Shown here: piece by piece, positions 7,296 through 15,800 of the stretch
Numbering within the stretch: position 1 is the first letter of the stretch
How the letters are laid out: the number at the start of each line of letters is the position of its first letter
Made by a program: the position numbers and the translations under genes
The notes under the pieces: generated by a model
What the model was told of the DNA's origin: nothing
Databases searched by the model: none
The model's input: the letters and a program-made list of their open reading frames with translations, nothing else
NCBI GenBank assembly: GCA_051859045.1
Contig: JBHYGK010000007.1
Span: 1 to 64,000, forward strand
Reading direction: 5' to 3'
Length of the DNA: 64,000 bases
Origin: JBHYGK01 sp051859045
GTDB taxonomy: Bacteria > Pseudomonadota > Gammaproteobacteria > Xanthomonadales > Xanthomonadaceae

Positions 7296-8699
7296 ATGCG
7301 CCTTGCCACCACCGGCCTCGCGGCCGCGCTCGCCCTCCTGTCCGCCGTCGACCCGACGCCGGTCCATGCCTCCGGCGGCTGGACCGCCGATCCCTTCCCC
7401 AGCACCTACGCGCCGATCGCGGCCGCGCCGGTGCTGCTGCGCAACGCCACCGTGCTCACCGGCACCGGCGAGCGCCTGGAGGGCGCCGACGTGCTGCTGC
7501 GCGACGGCCGCATCGCCGCCGTCGGCGCCGGCCTCGAGGCCCCGGAGGGGGCGCGCGTGGTCGACGCCACCGGCCGCTGGGTCACCCCGGGCCTGATCGA
7601 CGTGCACTCGCACCTGGGCGTCTACCCCAGCCCGGGCGTCAGCGCGCACCAGGACGGCAACGAGATGAGCTCGCCGGTGACCGCCCAGGTCTGGGCCGAG
7701 CACGGCGTGTGGCCGCAGGACCCCGGCTTCGCCGCGGCGCTGGCCGGCGGCGTCACCACGCTGCAGGTGCTGCCGGGCTCGGCCAACCTGATCGGCGGCC
7801 GCGGCGTCACGCTGCGCAACGTGCCGGCGACGACCGCGCAGGAGATGAAGTTCCCCGACGCCCCGCACGGCCTGAAGATGGCCTGCGGCGAGAACCCCAA
7901 GCGCCTGTACGGCGGCCGCGGCGGATCGCCGATGACCCGGATGGGCAACATGGCCGGCTACCGCGCCGCCTTCATCGAGGCCGAGGCCTACCTGCGCAGC
8001 TGGCGCGACTACGAGGCCGCGCGCGCCGACGGCCGCGTCGCCGCCGGCGAGCCCGGCGCCACCCCGCCGCGGCGCGACCCGCGCCTCGACACCTTGGCCT
8101 CGGCCATGAGCGGCGACATCCAGGTGCACATCCACTGCTACCGCGCCGACGAGATGGCCAACATGCTCGACCTGGCCGAGGAGTTCGGCTTCGAGATCGC
8201 GGCGTTCCACCACGGCGTGGAGGCCTACAAGCTGGCCGACCGCCTGGCCGAGGAGGGCGTCTGCGGCGCGCTCTGGGCCGACTGGTGGGGCTTCAAGATG
8301 GAGGCCTACGACGGCATCCAGGAGAACATCGCGCTGGTCGACCGGCCGGAGGGCGGCTGCGCGATCGTGCACTCCGACTCCGCCGAGGGCATCCAGCGCC
8401 TCAACCAGGAGGCCGCCAAGGTGATGGGCCGCGCGGCCGAGGCCGGCATCGACATCGCGCCGGAGCGCGCGATCACCTGGCTCACCCGCAACGCCGCGCG
8501 CTCGATGGGCATCCTCGAGCAGACCGGCACCCTCGAGGCCGGCAAGCGCGGCGACGTGGTGGTGTGGAGCGGCAATCCCTTCAGCGTCTACGCGCACGCC
8601 GAGCAGGTGTTCATCGATGGCGCGCTGCTCTACGACCGCGCGAACCCCGCGCTGCAGCCCACCGCCGACTTCATGCTCGGCCAGGAGGGCGCGCGATGA
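7296..8699 (+). CDS. Exported amidohydrolase-superfamily metal hydrolase (first of a coupled pair)
   Basis: A 467-residue protein with a short signal peptide (MRLATTGLAAALALLSAVDP) and an amidohydrolase fold. After the N-terminal beta-sandwich (LLRNATVLTGTGERLEG) comes the metal-binding HxH in DVHSHLG (His104, His106); further candidate ligands are in HIHCYRADEM and AFHHG, and the late Asp in IVHSDSAEG. The C-terminal sandwich strand ends GKRGDVVVWSGNPF. It is probably periplasmic. The start at 7296 has AGGGGAC seven to twelve bases upstream and a possible -10 (TAGCGT) near 7264. The stop overlaps the next gene's ATG (ATGA), so the two are translationally coupled. Family members act on cyclic amides, dipeptides or related compounds; the substrate here is unknown. 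Confidence 0.82.
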   Translation: MRLATTGLAAALALLSAVDPTPVHASGGWTADPFPSTYAPIAAAPVLLRNATVLTGTGERLEGADVLLRDGRIAAVGAGLEAPEGARVVDATGRWVTPGLIDVHSHLGVYPSPGVSAHQDGNEMSSPVTAQVWAEHGVWPQDPGFAAALAGGVTTLQVLPGSANLIGGRGVTLRNVPATTAQEMKFPDAPHGLKMACGENPKRLYGGRGGSPMTRMGNMAGYRAAFIEAEAYLRSWRDYEAARADGRVAAGEPGATPPRRDPRLDTLASAMSGDIQVHIHCYRADEMANMLDLAEEFGFEIAAFHHGVEAYKLADRLAEEGVCGALWADWWGFKMEAYDGIQENIALVDRPEGGCAIVHSDSAEGIQRLNQEAAKVMGRAAEAGIDIAPERAITWLTRNAARSMGILEQTGTLEAGKRGDVVVWSGNPFSVYAHAEQVFIDGALLYDRANPALQPTADFMLGQEGAR

Positions 8700-10000
8700 G
8701 CCGCCTCTCCGCCTGCCACCGCGCCGCCCTCGCCGTCGCGCTGGGCCTGTGCGCCTTCGCCGCCAGCGCCCAGGACGTGCTGATCCGCGGCGCCCGCGTG
8801 CACACCGCCGGCGCCGCCGGCACCCTCGAGAACACCGACGTGCTGGTGCAGGGCGGCGTGATCCGCGCCATCGGCCCCGGCCTCGCCGCGCCCGCGGGCG
8901 TGGTGGTGCACGAGGCCAACGGCCGCCCGCTCACGCCCGGCCTGTTCGGCGGCATCACCGGCATCGGGCTCGAGGAGGTCTCCGGCGAGTCCGCCACGGT
9001 CGACCACGCGCTGTCGCTCGGCGGCGAGCTGCCGCCGCAGCAGGTGCAGATGCGGCCGGAGTTCGACGTCAGCCCCGCCTACAACCCGCGCTCCACGCTG
9101 GTGCCGGTGGCGCGCCAGGAGGGCCTGACCTGGACCCTGCTGGGCGCCAGCTCGGTGCCCGGCGGCACCATCATCGGCGGCCTCGGCGGCCCGGTGCGCC
9201 TGGACGGCGGCTGGGAGGCCCCGTACGCCGGCACCCGCGTGCTGTTCATCGCGCTCGGCGCCGGCCACGCCCCGCTCGCCGGCAACACCCGCGCCGCGGA
9301 GTACATGCTGCTGGGCCAGGCGCTGGCCGAGGCCCGCGCGCCGGCGGCCAGCGGCGCGCAGCCGCTGCTCACCGCCGCCGGCCGCGCCACGCTCGCCCGC
9401 CACCTCGGCGCCAACGCCGCGCCCACGGTGATCCAGGCCGAGCGCGCCGCCGACCTCCGGCAGGTGCTGCGGATCTCCCGCGAGGCCGGGCTGCGCCCGG
9501 TGATCGCCGGCGCCTCCGAGGGCTGGGTGGTGGCCGCCGACCTCGCCGCGGCCGACGCCACGGTGTTCATCGACGCGCTGGTGAACCTGCCGGGCAGCTT
9601 CGACCAGATCGGCGCTCGCCTCGACAACGCCGCGCTGCTGCACGCCGCCGGCGTGCCGGTGGCCTTCTCGCAGGCCGGCGACGCCAGCCACAACGCGCGC
9701 AAGGTGCGCCAGCTGGCCGGCAACGCCGTCGCCCACGGCCTGCCCTGGGAGGCCGGCCTGGCCGGCCTGACCTCGGTGCCGGCCGACGCGCTGGGCCTGG
9801 GCGACCGCCTCGGCCGCATCGAGGTGGGCAAGGTCGCCGACCTGGTGCTGTGGACCGGCGATCCGCTCGAGCTCACCAGCGTGCCGTCGGCGGTGTGGAT
9901 GGACGGCCGCGCCACCTCGCTGCGCTCGCGCCAGACCGAGCTCCGCGACCGCTACCTGCGTCCCGCCGGGGCGATGCCCCGGGCCTACCCCGCGCGCTGA
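8696..10000 (+). CDS. Exported amidohydrolase-like protein lacking the HxH metal motif
   Basis: A 434-residue protein with a clear signal peptide (ending AFAASAQ) and the amidohydrolase layout: N-terminal sandwich DVLIRGARVHTAGA and C-terminal GKVADLVLWTGDPLELTS. Where active members have HxH after the PG-(L/F) turn, this one reads TPGLFGGITGIG, so the first two metal ligands are missing. A late Gln/Asp pair (SQAGDASHNARK) is where the final Asp ligand would be. It overlaps the preceding gene by four bases. The natural reading is a partner or pseudoenzyme subunit of the upstream hydrolase, but that is inference; altered metal binding or an unrelated activity are alternatives. Confidence 0.78.
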   Translation: MSRLSACHRAALAVALGLCAFAASAQDVLIRGARVHTAGAAGTLENTDVLVQGGVIRAIGPGLAAPAGVVVHEANGRPLTPGLFGGITGIGLEEVSGESATVDHALSLGGELPPQQVQMRPEFDVSPAYNPRSTLVPVARQEGLTWTLLGASSVPGGTIIGGLGGPVRLDGGWEAPYAGTRVLFIALGAGHAPLAGNTRAAEYMLLGQALAEARAPAASGAQPLLTAAGRATLARHLGANAAPTVIQAERAADLRQVLRISREAGLRPVIAGASEGWVVAADLAAADATVFIDALVNLPGSFDQIGARLDNAALLHAAGVPVAFSQAGDASHNARKVRQLAGNAVAHGLPWEAGLAGLTSVPADALGLGDRLGRIEVGKVADLVLWTGDPLELTSVPSAVWMDGRATSLRSRQTELRDRYLRPAGAMPRAYPAR

Positions 10001-10090
10001 GCGCGACCCCGCGCGGCGGCGCCCCCACCGTCGCCGCGCCCACCACCCCGCGCGCCCCCCGGGCGCGCGCCGACCGATGGGGAACACGCC

Positions 10091-10489
10091 ATGCCCGACA
10101 TCAACCTCTGGGCCGCCTTGGCGGCGGCGGTCTCGGCCTTCGTCCTCGGTGGGGCGTGGTACTCGCCCGCGCTCTTCGGCAAGGCCTGGCAGCGCGAGGT
10201 GGGCCTCTCCGACGAGGCCCTCGCGCAGGCCCCGATGGGACGGATCTTCGGCGGCGCGTTCGCGTTGAGCCTGCTCGCCGCGGTGGTGTTCGCGCTGTTC
10301 CTCGGCCCCGCGCCGGCGCTGCCCTTCGCGCTCGGCGCCGGCGCGGCGGCCGGGTTCGGCTGGGTCGCGGCCTGCCTCGGCATCAACTACCTGTTCGCCC
10401 GCCGCAGCCTGCGCCTGTTCGCGATCGACGGCGGCTACCTGGGCCTCGTGTTCGTGCTTTTCGGCCTGGTCCTGGGCCTCTGGCACTGA
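10091..10489 (+). CDS. DUF1761-type small membrane protein
   Basis: A 132-residue membrane protein with about four helices. The N-terminal signature GGAWYSPALFGKAWQREVG is characteristic of DUF1761, a family of small inner-membrane proteins of unknown function. Helices follow at AFALSLLAAVVFALFLG, LPFALGAGAAAGFGWVA and the C-terminal GGYLGLVFVLFGLVLGLW. The ATG at 10091 lies about 90 bases after the amidohydrolase pair, preceded by a GGGGAAC-like site. It looks like a separate small gene rather than part of the hydrolase operon. No function can be assigned. Confidence 0.78.
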   Translation: MPDINLWAALAAAVSAFVLGGAWYSPALFGKAWQREVGLSDEALAQAPMGRIFGGAFALSLLAAVVFALFLGPAPALPFALGAGAAAGFGWVAACLGINYLFARRSLRLFAIDGGYLGLVFVLFGLVLGLWH

Positions 10490-10583
10490 GCCCGCGCCGC
10501 GCCGCGACGGAAAGCCCGAGCCCCGGCGTGGAAGGGGTCCCGCGGCCGGCACCGGCGCGGCCACCCCCAACGAGGACTTCCCC

Positions 10584-11021
10584 ATGCGCTTCCGTACCCC
10601 CGCCGCGATCGCCGCGCTCGCCCTGGCCGCCGCCATCGCCGTTCCCGCCCTGGCCCAGCAGGGCCCCGGCGGCGACCGCCCCGCGCTGCCCGCCAGCGTC
10701 TCGAGCCTGCAGGACCGCGTGCTCGCCACCAGCCTCGCCATCGACGGCGACAACGACGGCTTCGTGACCGTCGAGGAGATCCGCGCCCACCGCGAGGCCC
10801 AGCGGGCCCAGCGCGCCCAGGCCCGCCTGCTGCGCCTCGACGCCGATGGCGACGGCCGGGTCTCGGTGGCCGAGTTCGAGGCCCCGCGCCTGGCCCGGAT
10901 CGCCGCGCTCGACGCCGACGGCGACGGCGAGGTCACCCGCGAGGAGATGCGCGCCGCCCGCCACGAGCGCGGCGGCCGTCGCGGCGGCGGGCGTGGCGGC
11001 CGCCACGGCGGCGCCGAGTAA
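10584..11021 (+). CDS. Exported three-EF-hand protein
   Basis: A 145-residue protein with a signal peptide (MRFRTPAAIAALALAAAIAVPALAQ) and three canonical EF-hand loops: DGDNDGFVTVEE, DADGDGRVSVAE and DADGDGEVTREE. Each has acidic residues at positions 1, 3, 5 and 12, so periplasmic or extracellular calcium binding is likely. The C-terminal 20 residues are Gly/Arg/His-rich ([18 protein letters not shown]) and could bind anions or metal. It lies 25 bases ahead of the ECF sigma-factor gene in the same direction, so it may belong to that regulon or even sense with it. It could equally be a general calcium-binding envelope protein. Confidence 0.83.
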   Translation: MRFRTPAAIAALALAAAIAVPALAQQGPGGDRPALPASVSSLQDRVLATSLAIDGDNDGFVTVEEIRAHREAQRAQRAQARLLRLDADGDGRVSVAEFEAPRLARIAALDADGDGEVTREEMRAARHERGGRRGGGRGGRHGGAE

Positions 11022-11046
11022 GCCGCGGGTCCCGGTGGGCGCACCG

Positions 11047-11640
11047 ATGCCCGACGGCACCGGCCACGGCGACCCGCCGCGCGGCGGCCAGGGCCCCGAC
11101 GGGAGCGATCCCGACGCGGCCCTGCTCGCCCGGCTGGCGCAGGGCGACGACGAGGCCGCGCGGCAGCTCGCCGCGCGCCACCTCGGACGCCTGCACGGGC
11201 TCGCCATGCGGATGCTCGGCGATCGCGCCGAGGCCGAGGACGTGGTGCAGGACACCTTCATCAAGGCCTGGACGATCGCGCCGCGCTGGCGCGAGGGCCA
11301 GGCCCGCTTCTCGACCTGGCTGCACCAGGTCACCAGCAACGGCTGCCTCGACCGGCTGCGCCGGCGCCGCCCCACCGAGGACATCGACGAGCGCGCCGAT
11401 GCCTCGCCCGAGCCCGGGCCCGAGGCCACCCTGGCCAACGCCCAGCGCGGGGCCCAGGTGAAGGCCGCGCTCGACGCGCTGCCGCCGCGCCAGAAGACCG
11501 CCCTGCTGCTGTTCCACCACCAGGGCCTGAGCCAGGCCGAGGCGTCCGCCGCGATGGGCATCTCGGAAGACGCCCTCGAATCCCTGCTCGCCCGCGCACG
11601 CCGCACGCTGCGCACCCAGTTCCGCGGAGAGACCCCATGA
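11047..11640 (+). CDS. ECF-type RNA polymerase sigma factor
   Basis: A 197-residue group 4 sigma factor. Region 2 is clear (LLARLAQGDDEAARQLAAR...LGDRAEAEDVVQDTFIKAW; the DVVQDTFIKAW core is typical), followed after a short linker by region 4 (ALPPRQKTALLLFHHQGLSQAEASAAMGISEDALESLLARARRTLR) with its helix-turn-helix. The start ATG at 11047 gives a short Gly/Pro-rich N terminus; no better start lies closer to region 2. The stop overlaps the ATG of the next gene (ATGA), which is the normal arrangement for an ECF sigma with its anti-sigma partner. It should direct transcription of envelope-stress or metal-response genes, probably including its own cluster. Confidence 0.87.
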   Translation: MPDGTGHGDPPRGGQGPDGSDPDAALLARLAQGDDEAARQLAARHLGRLHGLAMRMLGDRAEAEDVVQDTFIKAWTIAPRWREGQARFSTWLHQVTSNGCLDRLRRRRPTEDIDERADASPEPGPEATLANAQRGAQVKAALDALPPRQKTALLLFHHQGLSQAEASAAMGISEDALESLLARARRTLRTQFRGETP

Positions 11641-12059
11641 CCATCCCGTCCAGCCCCGCCCGCGTGCACGCCCTGATCGAGGCCTACGGCGGCGACCCCG
11701 CGCGCTGGCCCGACGCCGAGCGCGCGGCGGGCCTCGCCGCCCTCGCGGCCGACCCCGCCCTGCGCGCCAGCGCCGAGGAGGCGCGCGCGCTGGACGCCTG
11801 GCTCGACGCCCTGCCCGCGCCGCCGCCGCCCGCGCCGGCGTTCGTGGCCGCCGTGCGCGAGCGCGCGCGGGCCCCGCGCGGCCTGCGCGCGCTGCTCGCC
11901 GAGCTCGCCGGCGGGCTGCTCGGCGGCTGGCGCGTCGCCGGCCCGGCGCTCGCCATGAGCCTCGCGCTGGGCATCGCGCTGGGCAGCACGCTGCTGCCGC
12001 CCGATGATGCCGCCCTGCTCGAGCTGGCCCACCTCGACGATGCCTATTCGGAGTACTGA
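11637..12059 (+). CDS. Single-pass membrane protein, putative anti-sigma factor
   Basis: A 140-residue protein with a cytoplasmic N-terminal region of about 95 residues, one membrane segment near residues 100-120 (GPALAMSLALGIALGSTLL) and a short acidic periplasmic tail (DDAALLELAHLDDAYSEY). Size, topology and the ATGA overlap with the sigma gene are those of a membrane anti-sigma factor. The N-terminal motif (HALIEAYGGDPARWPDAERAAGLAALAAD) recurs in proteins beside sigma factors in this bacterial group. There is no zinc-binding HxxxCxxC motif. The function is inferred mainly from position. It is followed one base later by the periplasmic sensor gene. Confidence 0.7.
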   Translation: MTIPSSPARVHALIEAYGGDPARWPDAERAAGLAALAADPALRASAEEARALDAWLDALPAPPPPAPAFVAAVRERARAPRGLRALLAELAGGLLGGWRVAGPALAMSLALGIALGSTLLPPDDAALLELAHLDDAYSEY

Positions 12060-12060
12060 G

Positions 12061-12822
12061 ATGACCACCCTCCCCCGCCGCTGGCGGATCGCGATCGCCG
12101 GGTCGCTGCTGCTCAACGTGCTGGTGATCGCGGCCCTCGCGACGCTGGCGCTGCGGCACGGCCGCGACGGCGCCGACGGCGCGACGATGGCCGCCGGCCT
12201 GCCCTCGCCGCGGGCGATGCAGCGCGTGCTGCAGCCGCACGAGCGGGCGGCGATGGCCGAGGTGTTCGGCCCGCGCCGGCGCGCGATCGGGCTGGGCCTG
12301 GTCGAACTGGGCGAGGCCCGCGCCGCCGTGCGCGACGCGCTGCTGGCCGAGCCCTTCGATCCCGCCGCGCTGGAGGAGGCGTTCGGCGTGCTGCGCGCGC
12401 AGGACGCCACCCTCGCCGGGGACGTCCACGCCGGCCTCGCCGAGCTGGCCGCGCGCCTCGACGCCGACGGCCGCCGGCGCCTGGCCGAGGGCCTGCGCCC
12501 GCCGCGCGGCCGCGAGCCGGGCCGCGGCGACGGCGAGCGTCGCCACGACGGGCGCCACCACGAGGCGCGCGCCGACGACGGCCGCGGCGATGGCCCCCGC
12601 GGCGATGGCGCACGCGGCGACGACGCACGCGACGAGGCGCCGCCGCCGGCGGAGCGCGCCGAGCGCCGCGAGGCCATGCGCGAGGCCATGCGCGAGCGGA
12701 TCGCCGAGCGCATGGCGGAGCGCCGCGCCGAGCGCCGCGCGCGGCTCGAGGACGCCGCCGCCGACGGGGACGCGGCCGAAGGCGCCGCCGAGGACGCCGC
12801 GAGCACGCCGCCGGCCGAGTGA
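12061..12822 (+). CDS. Membrane-anchored periplasmic sensor, CnrX/CpxP-like, with charged tail
   Basis: A 253-residue protein with an N-terminal anchor (IAIAGSLLLNVLVIAALATLAL) and a helical periplasmic domain (residues 40-150) resembling heavy-metal or CpxP-type sensors: RRRAIGLGLVELGEARAAVRDALLAEPFD...LAGDVHAGLAELAARL. From about residue 155 the sequence turns into a low-complexity Arg/Glu/Asp/His tail with repeated RGDG/RGDD and (A)ERR(A)E units, ending in an acidic Ala-rich stretch. It follows the putative anti-sigma gene by one base. By analogy with CnrX-type systems it would sense envelope stress or metal and pass this to the anti-sigma factor; this is inference. The tail may be disordered or bind metal. 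Confidence 0.7.
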   Translation: MTTLPRRWRIAIAGSLLLNVLVIAALATLALRHGRDGADGATMAAGLPSPRAMQRVLQPHERAAMAEVFGPRRRAIGLGLVELGEARAAVRDALLAEPFDPAALEEAFGVLRAQDATLAGDVHAGLAELAARLDADGRRRLAEGLRPPRGREPGRGDGERRHDGRHHEARADDGRGDGPRGDGARGDDARDEAPPPAERAERREAMREAMRERIAERMAERRAERRARLEDAAADGDAAEGAAEDAASTPPAE

Positions 12823-12889
12823 GCGACGCCGCATGACCGCGGGCGCCGCATGACCTAGCATCGGGGGATCCGCCTGGAGATCCCGTCCG

Positions 12890-15800
12890 ATGCCCGTGTC
12901 CGCCGTGTCCCCGCTCCGCCTGGTCGCCCGCCCCCTCGCCGTCGCGCTCGCCGCCACCCTCGCCGCCGGCGCCGCCGCGCCCGCCGCGCGCGCCGCCGAC
13001 GCCCCCGCCTGGAACGTCGACACCAGCCTGCCGGCCGCGCAGACGGTGCGCTTCGAGACCAGCGAGGGCACCTGGCTCGACCTCGACGTCAGCCCCGACG
13101 GCCGCATCATCGCCTTCTCGATGCTCGGCGACCTCTACCTGCTGCCGGTCGCGGGCGGCGAGGCGCGCCGGATCACCACCGGCATGGCCTGGGACGTGCA
13201 GCCGCGCTTCTCGCCCGACGGCCGAGAGCTGGCCTTCACCTCCGACCGCGGCGGCGGCAACAACCTCTGGCGCATGCCGGTGGACGGCGGCGAGGCCACC
13301 CAGGTCACGCGCGAGACCTACCGCCTGCTCAACAACCCGGCGTGGACGCCGGACGGCCAGTTCCTGGTGGGCCGCAAGCACTTCACCTCGCAGCGCTCGC
13401 TGGGCGCGGGCGAGCTGTGGATGTACCACCGCAACGGCGGCGCCGGCCTGCAGCTCACCACCCGCGACAACGACCAGCAGGACCTCGGCGAGCCGGCGGT
13501 GAGCGCCGACGGGCGCTGGATCTACTTCTCGCGCGACGTCACCGCGGGCCCCAGCTTCGAATACAACAAGAACCCGCACGAGGGCATCTACGCGATCCAG
13601 CGCCTCGACCGCGAGACCGGCGAGATCCAGACCGTCGTGGAGACCGCCGGCGGCGCCGTGCGCCCGCAGCCCTCGCCCGACGGCCGCTCGCTGGCCTTCG
13701 TCCGGCGCGTGCGCGAGAAGTCCGTGCTGCACGTGGTCGACCTGGCCTCGGGCGAGCTGACCGCGGTGTGGGACGGCCTCAGCCACGACCAGCAGGAGGC
13801 CTGGGCCATCTTCGGCCCCTACGCCAACTTCCAGTGGCTGCCCGACGCCAGCGCCGTGGTGATCTGGGCCCAGGGCAAGCTCTGGCGCGTGCCGATGCCC
13901 GGCGTGGACGGCAGCGTCGCCGGCGCGCCGACCGAGATCCCCTTCACCGCCCAGGTCGAGCAGCGCCTCGCGCGCCCGCTGCGCTTCGAGCAGACCCTGC
14001 CCGACGCCCGCTTCCAGGCCCGGATGATCCGCGACGTGGCCACCAGCCCCGACGGCGCCACCGTCGTCTTCCACGCGCTGGGCCAGCTCTGGCGCCAGCC
14101 CGCGGGCGGCGGCCGCGCCGAGCGGCTCACCGCGTCCAGCGGCGTGTTCGAGTACCAGCCCAGCTTCAGCGCCGACGGCAGCAAGCTGCTCTACACCACC
14201 TGGTCCGACGCCGAGCAGGGCCGCGTGGTCGAGCGCGTGCTGGCCACCGGCGTCGAGCGCGTGCTGAGCACGCAGCCCGGCTTCTACTACGGCCCGCGCT
14301 ACTCGCGCGACGGCGCGATGGTGGCCTGGAGCCGGCAGTCGGGCAGCTCGCTCACCGGCAACCTCAACGGCGGCGAAGGCGGCATCTACGTCGTGCCCGC
14401 GGCCGGCGGCGAGCCCCGGCGCGTGGTCGCGCGCGGCGGCGACCCGCAGTTCAGCGCCGACGGCACCCGCCTGTACTACCTCACCGGCGGCGGCCTGCAG
14501 AAGACGCTGATGAGCGTCGGCCTGCACGGCGAGGAGCCGCGCGAGGTGTTCAACCTCAAGTACGTCGACTTCGTCAGCATCAGCCCCGACGGCGAGCATG
14601 TCGCCTTCACCGAGCTGTTCAACGCCTACGTCGCGCCGATGCCGCGCACCGGCGGCAGCATCGAGCTCTCGGCCTCCACCACCGCGATCCCGGTGCGGCG
14701 CCTGTCCACGGACGCCGGCAGCTACCTGCACTGGTCGGGCGACGCGCTGCACTGGACGATCGGCAACGCCTACCACTCGGCCACGCTGCCGGCCGACTTC
14801 CGCGCCTCCACCGACCGCCCCGAGCGCGCCGCGCGCCCGGTCACGCTGGCCGTCGAGGCGCCGGTGTACCGGCCCGAGGGCGTGGTGGCCTTCACCAACG
14901 CCCGCATCATCACGATGCGCGGCGCGCGCGAGGGCCGCGAGGAGGTGATCGAGGGCGGCACCCTCGTGGTCGAGGGCGACCGCATCCGCGCCGTCGGCCC
15001 GGCCGACGCGGTGCAGGTGCCGGCCGGCGCGCGCGTCATCGACGCCAGCGGCAAGACGATCATCCCCGGCCTCGTCGACGCCCACGCCCACGCCAACCAC
15101 TTCACCACCGGCGTGGTGCCGCAGCTCAACTGGGCCTACTACGCCAACCTGGCCTTCGGCGTCACCACGATGCACGACCCCTCGGCCACCACCGAGACCG
15201 TGTTCTCGCAGGCCGAGCTGCAGCAGGCCGGCGAACTGGTGGGCCCGCGCGTGTTCTCCACCGGCACCATCCTCTACGGCGCCGACGGCGACTTCCGCGC
15301 CAACGTCGACTCGCTCGACGACGCCCGCGCCCACCTGCGCCGCATGCAGGCCCAGGGCGCGTTCAGCGTGAAGAGCTACAACCAGCCGCGCCGCGACCAG
15401 CGCCAGCAGATCAACACCGCCGCGCGCGAGCTCGGCATGCTGGTGGTCGAGGAGGGCGGCAGCACCTTCCAGCACAACCTCACGATGATCGTCGACGGCG
15501 CCACCGGCGTGGAGCACAACCTCCCGGTGGCCCCGCTCTACCGCGACGTCATCGAGATGTGGCGCGCCACCGACGTGCGCAACACGCCCACCCTGGTGGT
15601 GAGCTACGGCGGCCTGAGCGGCGAGTACTGGTGGTACGCGCGCGACAACGTGTGGGAGGAGCCGCGCCTGAACCGCTTCTTCCCGCGCGAGACCCTGGAC
15701 GCCCGGAGCATCCGCCGCGAGACCGCGCCCGACTGGGACTACTGGCACGTCACCGTGTCCGAGACCGCCAAGGCCCTGCGCGACGCCGGCATCGGCATCC

